A DNA stretch of 8,526 bases from Hungatella sp. UBA3402 (GCA_002358555.1 DEPC01000048.1:1-8526), one strand, 5' to 3'; positions 1 through 6,079 are shown, numbered from the stretch's first letter. The notes: generated by a model not told the origin, from the sequence alone. Translations and numbers: made by a program.

Positions 1-1295
1 AATATGTTATTCCCTCTGTATTGTCCTTTGCATTATCAGGGATTTATGCGATTGTAGATGGTTATTTTGTTGGAAATAGTATAGGCGATATAGGACTTTC
101 AACTATTAATATCGCCTACCCAATCGTTGCCATCATTCAGTCATTAGGTACAGGGATTGGCATGGGAGGAGCAATTTATTATTCTATCAATATGGCAGAA
201 AAAAAGGAAACTAGGGCCAAAGAATTTATGGCAGGTGCTTTATGGATGCTAATTATTTCGAGTATCATTTTGACATGTTCGATTTTCTTCTTAAATAAAC
301 CTCTTTTAAGAATATTAGGTGCAAATGGGCAACTGCTTTCTTTAGGTGAGGAATATATCTCCATTATTGCCTTAGGTGCAGGGTTTCAAGTGATTAGTAC
401 AGGATTAATTCCATTTATCCGTAATCATGGAGGCTCCTTTTATGCAATGGTTTCCATGATTACAGGTTTTATCACAAATATTATCCTTGATTATCTGTTT
501 GTATGGGTATTTGAGCAGGGTGTTGAGGGTGCAGCATTAGCTACTGTTATTGGGCAGAGTGCAACTATGCTTATTGCCATAATTTATTTATGGAATAAAA
601 AACTGTTTACATTAAATATTGCGATTTCAAAGATGGGAATTGTGTCATTAAATATTATAAAAATCGGGATTGCTCCCTTTGGTCTTGCCATGACCCCCAA
701 CATAGCTTTGATTATTATAAATCGTTTTTCTATGTTCTATGGAGGGGAACAGGCTATTGCCACCTATGCATGTATGGAATATATTATGTGTATTATATAT
801 CTGATTTTGCAAGGTGTGGGCGATGGAAGCCAGCCATTACTCAGCCAGCATTATGGTAAACGAAATTTTGATAAGTTAAATAATATACAAAAGTTAGCAT
901 ATGGATTTTCCCTCTTTCTATCTGTCATTGGTTGTATCATGATATATGTGACAAGAGAGAATCTTGGAATATTATTTGGTGCTTCAAATGAAGTAACTAT
1001 AGAAATTGCAAAGATAATCCCTATTTTTTTAGTTTCTGTGCCCTTTATTGCTATCAATCGTATTACAACTGCAAATTTTTATGCAACAGAAAAAACTATA
1101 TTTTCCTATATTTTAACCTTTTTAGAACCAATCCTTATGTTAGTCCTCATGATTATTTTACCACCTTTATTTGGCGGACAGATAATGATTTGGTGGAGTA
1201 CTGTTTTCGCAAGAATTTTATCAGCCATTTTAGCTTTAGTCTTAAAACAAGGGGTGGATAAACAAGAATACAAGAAATTAGGAGTCATCTGCTAA
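1..1295 (+). CDS. MATE-family efflux transporter, 5'-truncated by window edge
   Basis: This is a multidrug and toxic compound extrusion (MATE) exporter, an inner-membrane protein that normally expels organic cations or drugs using a sodium or proton gradient. The frame is open from base 3 to the TAA at 1293-1295. The residues before the TTG at base 21 (YVIPSV) continue the typical MATE N-terminus, so TTG is an internal codon and the true start lies upstream of the window. About 430 residues are visible against a usual length near 450, so only a short N-terminal piece is missing. The protein is almost wholly hydrophobic, with about a dozen membrane segments. The early IVDGYFVGNSIG and later GVGDGSQPLLSQHYG stretches are characteristic of the two MatE repeats. 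Its base composition is AT-richer than the genes to the right (hand-counted lines give 33-37% GC). It is not obviously linked to the sugar-acid genes. The substrate is unknown. The family call is firm. Confidence 0.9.
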   Translation, partial: YVIPSVLSFALSGIYAIVDGYFVGNSIGDIGLSTINIAYPIVAIIQSLGTGIGMGGAIYYSINMAEKKETRAKEFMAGALWMLIISSIILTCSIFFLNKPLLRILGANGQLLSLGEEYISIIALGAGFQVISTGLIPFIRNHGGSFYAMVSMITGFITNIILDYLFVWVFEQGVEGAALATVIGQSATMLIAIIYLWNKKLFTLNIAISKMGIVSLNIIKIGIAPFGLAMTPNIALIIINRFSMFYGGEQAIATYACMEYIMCIIYLILQGVGDGSQPLLSQHYGKRNFDKLNNIQKLAYGFSLFLSVIGCIMIYVTRENLGILFGASNEVTIEIAKIIPIFLVSVPFIAINRITTANFYATEKTIFSYILTFLEPILMLVLMIILPPLFGGQIMIWWSTVFARILSAILALVLKQGVDKQEYKKLGVIC

Positions 1296-1318
1296 AGACA
1301 AAATCTTTCTGAAAAATG

Positions 1319-1474
1319 TTAATTACTATAAATGAGCAATTCCAGAAAGTTGCACAACAAATCCGTGTTTTGTCCTTCATTTGCGGACAAATCAATGATA
1401 AAATTTTAAATTTGTCGTTATAAAACAAACAAATTAGTGCAATATTTAAAATTTGCTCATTTATAGTTAATTAA
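1319..1474. repeat. 156-bp element bounded by long inverted repeats
   Basis: The left arm at 1319-1339 and the right arm at 1453-1474 are reverse complements except for one inserted base; both contain CTATAAATGAGCAA when read inward from the ends. Further nested complementarity lies inside: TTGCAC at 1350-1355 with GTGCAA at 1437-1442, an 8-of-9 match between 1354-1362 and 1410-1418, and a central hairpin TTTGTCC (1369-1375) with GGACAAA (1385-1391) around a 9-base loop. The element fills most of the gap between the convergent MATE and ketopantoate-reductase-family genes. No open reading frame or T-run terminator is evident. It could be a miniature inverted-repeat transposable element, a long structured RNA end, or a chance AT-rich structure. 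No clear target-site duplication is visible, although both outer ends contain TTAA. Confidence 0.55.
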
Positions 1475-1523
1475 CTAAAAAATTCAAAGTTTGACTTAGA
1501 GCGTGTCTGAAAGACAAAGATGA

Positions 1524-2432
1524 TTATCGTTCTTCCATGGCATGAACCAATTCCACAATCAGTTCGTGAGTAGGTGCTGGAACACCGCATTTTTTAGAAG
1601 CACGGACAACAGAGCCACTGATAGTATTTACCTCTGTCTTTCGGCCATTCTTTAAGTCAGCACAGATGGAGGTGATTCCTTCTGGAGAGTTCACAGAAGT
1701 CAACCTCACCTTCTCGGTAATCTCGGCCTCATCTGCTTCAAGTCCCAGTCCGTGGGCTACTTCCACAGCCTCATGAATCAGCCTCTTAGTAATAGTCCAA
1801 GCATGTATATTGTCAGCAATAAAGCCCATGGGAACCTGGAGTACACCAGTAACTGCACTTAAAGATACATTAGTAAACAGTTTATTCCAGATAAGTTGCT
1901 GGATGTTCTCGTGGACATAACCCATAAATCCACAGGAATCCAGCACTTCTTTTAACTTTGGCAGGAATCCTTCGACATCCTCCACCAACATACCAATGTT
2001 AGTCTTTCCAGTACCGCCACGCCGTACATAGCCAGGAGATAGTACTGCTCCATTATCTTCTGTGGTGCCAATGACGATATGGTTCTGAGGAACAAATTCT
2101 CCTAAGAGATCTTCATGTCCAGAGCCATTCTGTAAAGTCATCAGATAAGTATTCGGTCCAATGATGCCTTGATTATTCGTAAGGGCAGCCTTAGAAAATA
2201 AAGCCTTTACAAACAGAATTACCAGGTCCATAGGCTCTTGTCCTTCAGTTGAAGTAAGGGCAGTTGGATGGTAAATTATGTCTTCGCCATTTTCCTGCAG
2301 CTTCAGACCATCCTTGTTAATCTGGTCAACTACTGCCTGGTTGGTATCAATTAAAAACACTTCATGATGTAACGATAAATGTCCACCATAGATGGAGCCC
2401 ATTGCTCCAGCACCGATTACTGCTATTCTCAT
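1524..2432 (-). CDS. Ketopantoate reductase-family (ApbA/PanE-like) oxidoreductase
   Basis: This 302-residue, probably cytosolic NAD(P)H-dependent oxidoreductase has the length and two-domain plan of 2-dehydropantoate 2-reductases. The N-terminal Rossmann motif IGAGAMGS (residues 6-13) binds the cofactor. QNG (101-103), WNKL with the likely catalytic Lys184, Asn188, and NGRKTEVN with Glu267 match the conserved family positions. From a remembered alignment with E. coli PanE, the second substrate-contacting Asn (N184 there) appears to be Ser192 here. The start is the ATG whose complement lies at 2430-2432, preceded by GGAAGGA on the minus strand. It sits 21 bases downstream of the cyclase gene and is almost certainly co-transcribed with it. 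No panB, panC or panD is nearby, and the partner is a hydrolase, so a catabolic 2-keto or 2-hydroxy acid substrate is more likely than pantothenate synthesis. The family is sure, the substrate is not. Confidence 0.88.
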   Translation of the reverse strand: MRIAVIGAGAMGSIYGGHLSLHHEVFLIDTNQAVVDQINKDGLKLQENGEDIIYHPTALTSTEGQEPMDLVILFVKALFSKAALTNNQGIIGPNTYLMTLQNGSGHEDLLGEFVPQNHIVIGTTEDNGAVLSPGYVRRGGTGKTNIGMLVEDVEGFLPKLKEVLDSCGFMGYVHENIQQLIWNKLFTNVSLSAVTGVLQVPMGFIADNIHAWTITKRLIHEAVEVAHGLGLEADEAEITEKVRLTSVNSPEGITSICADLKNGRKTEVNTISGSVVRASKKCGVPAPTHELIVELVHAMEER

Positions 2433-2453
2433 AAGAATATCCTTCCTTCCAGA

Positions 2454-3143
2454 TTATCTGGAGAACTCAGCCAGTCCTTCGATTGCATATGCACGAACTG
2501 GACAGGAATCTGCGCCTATAATGGGCAGTGCTGCAAAGGACATGAAGAATGTATCTGTGCTCAATTCTTCCAGGTTTTTTAATACCTCAAGAAACGTGAT
2601 ATCAACTTCCATCAAAATATCATGGAATGGTTTAACATCTTCTTCACAGTTCTCAATGGAAACACCATCTCCAAATCCTACACATTTTACTTTATGGTTG
2701 CGGAACCACCAAGCAGAATCCGCATTGATAAACAGACGCTTATCCTCTGGACTATTGGTCTTTGGAGTGAAAGGCGGGAATTTCCAGTTGCTGTCTAAAA
2801 TTACGATGTCTCCCTCTTTGATACGGTCGCCACAGGCACGGTCTAAGTCAGCAGCACTGATATGTGAGTTTGGCTCTAAGAAATCAATATTCACATAAAT
2901 GGCACGACCCATAAATGAAGTTAATGGCAAATCACCTACAGACTTACCATCTTCAAAATGATGATATGGACATTCGCAGTGGGTTCCCAGATGACTAGTC
3001 AAGTCCAGTGCAGTATGGAAATCTGGAATAGGACCACCAGTATTGTAACGAATCAAATGACAGCGGCGGCTCTCAGTGGCTGGGTCTAACACCTTGGTTA
3101 AATCTACTACTCTTAAATTTCCTAACTGATAAACTGCGCTCAT
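2454..3143 (-). CDS. Cyclase-family metal-dependent hydrolase (kynurenine formamidase-like)
   Basis: This 229-residue protein belongs to the cyclase family (PF04199), metal-dependent hydrolases that include bacterial kynurenine formamidase and isatin hydrolase and act on amides or cyclic compounds. The signature metal-binding segment is HLGTHCECPYHH (residues 51-62), giving His51, His55, Glu57 and His61/62. The usual form is HxGTHxDxPxH, so Glu57 stands where Asp is common. Other family marks are VILDSNW (114-120), a late His174 followed by EVLKNLEEL (186-194), and the C-terminal GADSCPVRAYAI. The minus-strand start is preceded by a perfect AGGAGG with 7 bases of spacing. It is the first gene of the operon and runs straight into the ketopantoate-reductase-like gene, under a strong promoter divergent from the GntR gene. 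The absence of kynureninase or tryptophan dioxygenase argues against kynurenine metabolism. A lactone, cyclic amide or N-acyl compound is possible. Confidence 0.87.
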   Translation of the reverse strand: MSAVYQLGNLRVVDLTKVLDPATESRRCHLIRYNTGGPIPDFHTALDLTSHLGTHCECPYHHFEDGKSVGDLPLTSFMGRAIYVNIDFLEPNSHISAADLDRACGDRIKEGDIVILDSNWKFPPFTPKTNSPEDKRLFINADSAWWFRNHKVKCVGFGDGVSIENCEEDVKPFHDILMEVDITFLEVLKNLEELSTDTFFMSFAALPIIGADSCPVRAYAIEGLAEFSR

Positions 3144-3194
3144 GATAATTCCTCCTGTTTTGTTTATTTGTGGTAAAACATTGCTTTTAAATGC

Positions 3195-3223
3195 ATTATA
3201 CAGTATACCGGAATACCGGTCAA
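3195..3223 (-). promoter_or_regulatory. Sigma-A promoter of the cyclase/reductase operon
   Basis: On the minus strand the -35 box TTGACC (3218-3223) is followed by exactly 17 bases and a perfect -10 box TATAAT (3195-3200). It lies about 50 bases upstream of the cyclase start. The spacer is filled by quasi-palindromic sequence, so this looks like a strong promoter held off by a repressor. Confidence 0.8.
3203..3220. promoter_or_regulatory. Candidate GntR operator inside the minus-strand promoter
   Basis: Two overlapping 14-bp quasi-palindromes occur here: GTATACCGGAATAC (3203-3216) and ACCGGAATACCGGT (3207-3220), each with 6 of 7 base pairs symmetric. The same stretch also reads as a direct repeat, ATACCGG-A-ATACCGG, with an 8-base period. 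It occupies the spacer between the -35 and -10 boxes, where a bound dimer would block RNA polymerase. The neighbouring divergent GntR/FCD protein is the obvious candidate; that assignment is inferred. Confidence 0.6.
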
Positions 3224-3234
3224 GTGTTTTTTAG

Positions 3235-3263
3235 TTGACTTTAAAAAGTTTTTACAGTATGAT
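3235..3263 (+). promoter_or_regulatory. Sigma-A promoter of the GntR gene
   Basis: TTGACT (3235-3240), 17 bases, TATGAT (3258-3263), placed about 45 bases upstream of the GntR start. Its -35 box is only 11 bases from the -35 box of the divergent promoter. A regulator bound nearby could therefore influence both directions, including its own gene. Confidence 0.7.
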
Positions 3264-3308
3264 ATTTATAGAATAGTTACAGAATCCACAAGGAACAGGA
3301 GGTGTATT

Positions 3309-4004
3309 ATGGAACATATGAGTTCGTTGCAGATTCAGGCATATGAATATCTCAAAGATATGATATTATCTGGAAAGCTATCTCCAGATGTATTGTATTC
3401 TGAGACCCGAATGTCAGCTACCATTGGTATTTCCCGCACACCCATGCGAGAAGCAATCCAGTGTCTAAGTCAGGACGGATATATCACAGTTGTACCCAGC
3501 AAGGGTTTTAAAGTGCGGTCTTTGAGTGGTGCAGATATGGAAGAAACCATCCAAATCCGCTGTGCCATTGAAGGATTTTGTGTGCATTTGGCTGCGGCTG
3601 AGATTAAATCAAAGAAAGGGAAAAAACTGCTAGTTTCCTTGGAACGTCTTCTGGAAAAGCAGGAAAAGGCATTAAACAGCAAGAATGGTCCCCGTCGGGA
3701 AAATATTGAATCAGGAACCTGGACTAAGGCCAGCATGGAACAGTTTATGGAGTATGACCACCAATTTCACCAGGCGTTGATTGATTTTGTGGGAAACCAA
3801 GAATTTATTCAAACCTTTCAGCGGTCTATGTACCTGATTCGCCTGACAACTCAAGGAGCATTGGCAGTGCCAGGGCGAACAGAGGACACTTTAAAAGAAC
3901 ATAAACTAATCTACTCTTATTTAAGAGCAGGTGAGGGAGATGCCGCCTATAAGCTGATGCTGGTTCATCTAATGCTGCCCTTGACCTTGCACCTTGCAGA
4001 GTAA
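3309..4004 (+). CDS. GntR-family transcriptional regulator with FCD effector domain
   Basis: This 231-residue DNA-binding regulator belongs to the FadR branch of the GntR family, whose members usually sense organic or sugar acids. Residues about 8-70 form the winged helix: an amphipathic start, then ISRTPMREAIQCLSQDGYI, the canonical recognition helix and turn. Residues about 78-228 form the all-helical FCD domain. Asp150, His154, His198 and His220 fit the D-x3-H...H...H metal site seen in many FCD proteins, so a metal-coordinated carboxylate ligand is plausible. The start at 3309 has AGGAGGT 5 bases upstream; the next in-frame ATG (3318) is poorly spaced. The gene is divergent from the cyclase/reductase operon, with quasi-palindromic operator-like DNA between them, so it most likely represses that operon and perhaps itself. 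No strong terminator follows within the 261-base gap before the LacI gene. Confidence 0.92.
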   Translation: MEHMSSLQIQAYEYLKDMILSGKLSPDVLYSETRMSATIGISRTPMREAIQCLSQDGYITVVPSKGFKVRSLSGADMEETIQIRCAIEGFCVHLAAAEIKSKKGKKLLVSLERLLEKQEKALNSKNGPRRENIESGTWTKASMEQFMEYDHQFHQALIDFVGNQEFIQTFQRSMYLIRLTTQGALAVPGRTEDTLKEHKLIYSYLRAGEGDAAYKLMLVHLMLPLTLHLAE

Positions 4005-4204
4005 TATAGATATAGGAGATTGCAGACGGGGCCATTTTTCATATACAAACCAATACCACAAAAGCAGTATATTGAACTACAAAAAAAGACTTTCTCTTGA
4101 ACTTGAAAAAGCCAAAAAAATACAATCAGTTACAAAAAAATGCATGAAAATTTTGTGGATAATCACAAATTTACTTTAAACTGCTATTTTTGCTGAAAAC
4201 AAAC

Positions 4205-4233
4205 TTGTATGCTCTTTGAAAATACGTTATGAT
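4205..4233 (+). promoter_or_regulatory. Promoter of the LacI-family gene
   Basis: TTGTAT (4205-4210), 17 bases, TATGAT (4228-4233), about 32 bases upstream of the LacI-type start, with GGGGAG (4253-4258) as ribosome binding site. Downstream of the -10, ACAATCATCG (4244-4253) resembles one half of the operator found at 5442 and 6065, a weak hint of autoregulation. The rest of the 4005-4265 gap is A-rich and shows no gene or clear terminator. Confidence 0.6.
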
Positions 4234-4265
4234 AAATATAGAAACAATCATCGGGGAGCTTTAAG

Positions 4266-5258
4266 ATGACGATTTATGATATTGCAAAAGAAGCAGGTGT
4301 AGCGGCCAGTACGGTGTCTCGTGTCATCAATAATAAACCAGGAATCAAGGCAGAGACACGCAGAAAGGTGCAGAAACTCCTAAAAAAATACAACTATACT
4401 CCAAATGTAGCAGCTAGAGGATTAGTGATGCAATCTACTAAGCTGGTGGGAATCCTGATTGTAGATATCCGTGTTACCCATCATATCAATAGTGCCTTTC
4501 TCATTGAAAAAGATTTAACTAATAGGGGTTATTGCTGTATTACTATGAGTACTGGTCCAGAAGATGAGCAGAAGGCCAAGTATATTCAGATTTTGGAGCA
4601 ACGTCGGGTAGAAGGCGTGATTCTGATGGGCTCTATGTTCATGACAGAGAAGGTAAAAGAAAGTATACGAAAACATTTGCCGACAGTGCCAGTGGTCATT
4701 GTCAATGGATACCTAGACCTGCCCAATGTATCTGGTGTCATTGTGGATGAGAATCTCGGCGTGGGGCAATGTGTGGACCTGCTGTTTAGGAAGAATAAAA
4801 GGAAGATTGCCTTTGTTTTGGATTCTGTTTCTCCCTCCAACTACAATAAACAAAGGGGATACTGTGATGGAATGCGCAGAAACGGAGCAGCAGAGGAGCA
4901 GCTATGGTTGTACAAGCTGGAAGAAAGCTCTGTACGGGGAGGATATGATGCCACTGTGCAGATTATCAAGGACCATCCAGATATTGAAGGTATCATCTAT
5001 TCGATTGACCTGATTGCGGTAGGAGGCATTCGTGCGGCTTATGATATGGGATATCCAGTTCCAGAACGACTTGGGCTGATTGGAGTTGATAACAGTATTT
5101 ACGGAGAAATCTGCATGCCGAAGCTGACAACTCTGGATAACAAACTACAGGATTTGAGTGAATCAGCAGCCAGTATTTTGCGGGAGGGTCTAGAAGGCAA
5201 GGTACAAAGCAAAAAAATGATGCTGTTTTCGGAGATTATTCAAAGGGAAAGCACGTAA
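4266..5258 (+). CDS. LacI-family transcriptional regulator
   Basis: This 330-residue regulator has the full LacI/GalR layout. Residues 2-22 are the helix-turn-helix (TIYDIAKEAGV, then STVSRVIN), residues about 45-56 are the hinge helix (NVAARGL) that inserts in the minor groove at a central CG step, and residues about 60-328 are the periplasmic-binding-protein-like sugar sensor, ending in the typical GLIGVDNS and PKLTTLDN segments. The start has GGGGAG 7 bases upstream. It lies just before two transcription units whose promoters carry the same palindrome with a central CG, the kind of site this family binds. It therefore probably represses the YhcH-like genes, the YiaK-like reductase and the TRAP transporter, with relief by a sugar or sugar acid. 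CcpA-type global control is unlikely for this protein because it is encoded within a catabolic locus. The family is certain, the ligand unknown. Confidence 0.93.
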   Translation: MTIYDIAKEAGVAASTVSRVINNKPGIKAETRRKVQKLLKKYNYTPNVAARGLVMQSTKLVGILIVDIRVTHHINSAFLIEKDLTNRGYCCITMSTGPEDEQKAKYIQILEQRRVEGVILMGSMFMTEKVKESIRKHLPTVPVVIVNGYLDLPNVSGVIVDENLGVGQCVDLLFRKNKRKIAFVLDSVSPSNYNKQRGYCDGMRRNGAAEEQLWLYKLEESSVRGGYDATVQIIKDHPDIEGIIYSIDLIAVGGIRAAYDMGYPVPERLGLIGVDNSIYGEICMPKLTTLDNKLQDLSESAASILREGLEGKVQSKKMMLFSEIIQREST

Positions 5259-5296
5259 GGAAAGATGGAGTATATCCAGCCTTACGTGCATTTTTT
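5251..5296 (+). terminator. Intrinsic terminator of the LacI-family gene
   Basis: A perfect 10-bp stem pairs GCACGTAAGG (5251-5260) with CCTTACGTGC (5280-5289), followed by A and six T residues (5291-5296). The 19-base loop can pair again internally (TGGA 5266-5269 with TCCA 5275-5278). The left arm includes the last codons and the TAA stop of the LacI gene, so the terminator begins inside the coding sequence. Confidence 0.9.
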
Positions 5297-5406
5297 GACC
5301 CCTAAATTGCAATTATTTACGGGAAATTATATAAATATATTTGAAATTATGAAAGATGCACAAAAATCCGCTTGAAATAATAGTAAATATTACAGTGACG
5401 AATTAC

Positions 5407-5435
5407 TTGAAAAGTGTATAAATTTGTGTTATCAT
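5407..5435 (+). promoter_or_regulatory. Promoter of the first YhcH-family gene
   Basis: TTGAAA (5407-5412), 17 bases, TATCAT (5430-5435). The expected start of transcription falls on the palindrome at 5442-5453. The spacing and box sequences are nearly the same as at 6028-6056. The stretch from 5297 to 5406 is AT-rich and contains nothing else that I can name. Confidence 0.75.
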
Positions 5436-5441
5436 AAAACC

Positions 5442-5457
5442 GCAATCGATTGCAAAA
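5442..5457. promoter_or_regulatory. LacI-family operator, copy 1
   Basis: GCAATCGATTGC (5442-5453) is a perfect 12-bp palindrome with the central CG typical of LacI-family operators. CAATCGATTGCAAAA (5443-5457) recurs exactly at 6065-6079. It begins 7 bases after the -10 box, so a bound repressor would cover the transcription start. It also differs at one position from the CcpA cre pattern TGNAANCGNWWNCA, so catabolite control is an alternative or additional reading. Confidence 0.75.
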
Positions 5458-5461
5458 GGAG
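5455..5461 (+). promoter_or_regulatory. Ribosome binding site deciding the start of the first YhcH-family gene
   Basis: AAAGGAG lies 9 bases before the ATG at 5471. A longer reading from the TTG at 5450 would put the start codon inside the operator and upstream of this site, so 5471 is preferred. The site abuts the operator. Confidence 0.8.
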
Positions 5462-5470
5462 ACAAAAACA

Positions 5471-5944
5471 ATGATATTTGGTCACATTTCCGCAAAGGAG
5501 ACAAAGATAGCATATGCAGCACCCATACCGGAAGCGATTCGTTGGTGTCGAGAGACAGACATATCGCAGATGGGAGAAAGTCGGTTCCTCTTAAAAGGAG
5601 AAGATATGATTGCTCTTATCTGTGACCGCATAACAGGTCCTATTTCTGAGAAATTGCCTGAAGTACACCGCAAATATGCGGAACTCCAGTATATAGCAGA
5701 GGGTTCTGAATTGATGGGTTTTTATCCTGACCAAGGCGACAATGAGCTTTTATGTGATTGCCTAGAAGAAAAGGATACCTTGTATTATAAAGAAAATCCT
5801 CAATCCGAGGAAAAGATGCTTCTCATGACACCAGGAACTTATGCTGTATTCTTTCCAGAGGATGTGCACCGACCTTTTTGTCAGGTGAATTCACCTGCTA
5901 GGGTGAAGAAAATTGTAATAAAGATTGCTCTGCATACACTGTAG
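5471..5944 (+). CDS. YhcH/YjgK/YiaL family protein, first copy
   Basis: This 157-residue protein is of the YhcH/YjgK/YiaL (DUF386) family, small cupin-like beta-barrel proteins found in sugar-acid and sialic acid operons; the E. coli member NanQ has been linked to sugar anomer interconversion. Family marks are SEKLPEVHRKY (59-69), GF (83-84) and PGTYAVFFPEDVHRP (121-135) with His66 and His133 as likely site residues. Length matches the family norm of about 150. Glu71 replaces the Asp seen at this place in the second copy (KYVDVQF) and commonly in the family. The gene has its own promoter and operator, with no obvious terminator after it, so read-through into the reductase operon is possible. 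Its sequence is strongly diverged from the copy at 7167, sharing mainly these motifs, so they are old paralogues and not a recent duplication. A role in sugar-acid epimer or anomer handling is inferred. Confidence 0.87.
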   Translation: MIFGHISAKETKIAYAAPIPEAIRWCRETDISQMGESRFLLKGEDMIALICDRITGPISEKLPEVHRKYAELQYIAEGSELMGFYPDQGDNELLCDCLEEKDTLYYKENPQSEEKMLLMTPGTYAVFFPEDVHRPFCQVNSPARVKKIVIKIALHTL

Positions 5945-6027
5945 AAAAAATTGGGTGAATTGTAGAAAAATATAAATAATTAACAAGAAATAATATCTAT
6001 TTTATTCAATTTTGAACTAAGAATTCG

Positions 6028-6056
6028 TTGAAACAATTCAGTATTTATAATATGAT
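6028..6056 (+). promoter_or_regulatory. Promoter of the reductase-YiaL-TRAP operon
   Basis: TTGAAA (6028-6033), 17 bases, TATGAT (6051-6056). It sits in the 191-base gap between the first YhcH-like gene and the reductase. It matches the 5407-5435 promoter in -35 sequence, spacing and five of six -10 bases. The remainder of this gap is AT-rich without a recognisable terminator. Confidence 0.78.
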
Positions 6057-6064
6057 GATTAAAA

Positions 6065-6079
6065 CAATCGATTGCAAAA
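6065..6079. promoter_or_regulatory. LacI-family operator, copy 2
   Basis: CAATCGATTGCAAAA is identical to 5443-5457. The core palindrome is CAATCGATTG (10 bp); the outer left base is A where copy 1 has G. It begins 8 bases after the -10 box, so its geometry is the same as copy 1. The two sites are 622 bases apart. Confidence 0.75.

Noticed and set aside
1295..1309. Terminator after the MATE gene (AAAGA, loop, TCTTT)
   Set aside because: The stem is only 5 A/T-rich pairs and no T-run follows.
1480..1516. Terminator or insertion-sequence end after the minus-strand operon
   Set aside because: GTCT-GAA-AGAC and the TCAAA/TTTGA stretch with a T-run on the minus strand form stems too short or with loops too tight; AGAGCGTGTCTG faintly recalls insertion-sequence ends, but no matching partner end or transposase is present.
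2379..2898. Plus-strand open frames across the reductase/cyclase junction
   Set aside because: They lie antisense to two well-supported genes, lack ribosome binding sites and show no domain-like sequence.
3994..4179. Possible 61-residue protein between the GntR and LacI genes
   Set aside because: It starts at a TTG inside the end of the GntR gene, has no ribosome binding site, and reads as Lys-rich low-complexity sequence typical of A-rich intergenic DNA.
5305..5314. AATTGCAATT palindrome as a third LacI-type operator
   Set aside because: It lacks the central CG and the GATTG half-site order of the two real copies; it is likely chance in AT-rich DNA.
5442..5457. Reading the CAATCGATTG sites purely as CcpA cre boxes
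   Set aside because: Copy 1 is one mismatch from the cre pattern, but copy 2 fits less well, and the two copies share flanking CAAAA and position with respect to their promoters beside a dedicated LacI-type gene. Kept only as an alternative.
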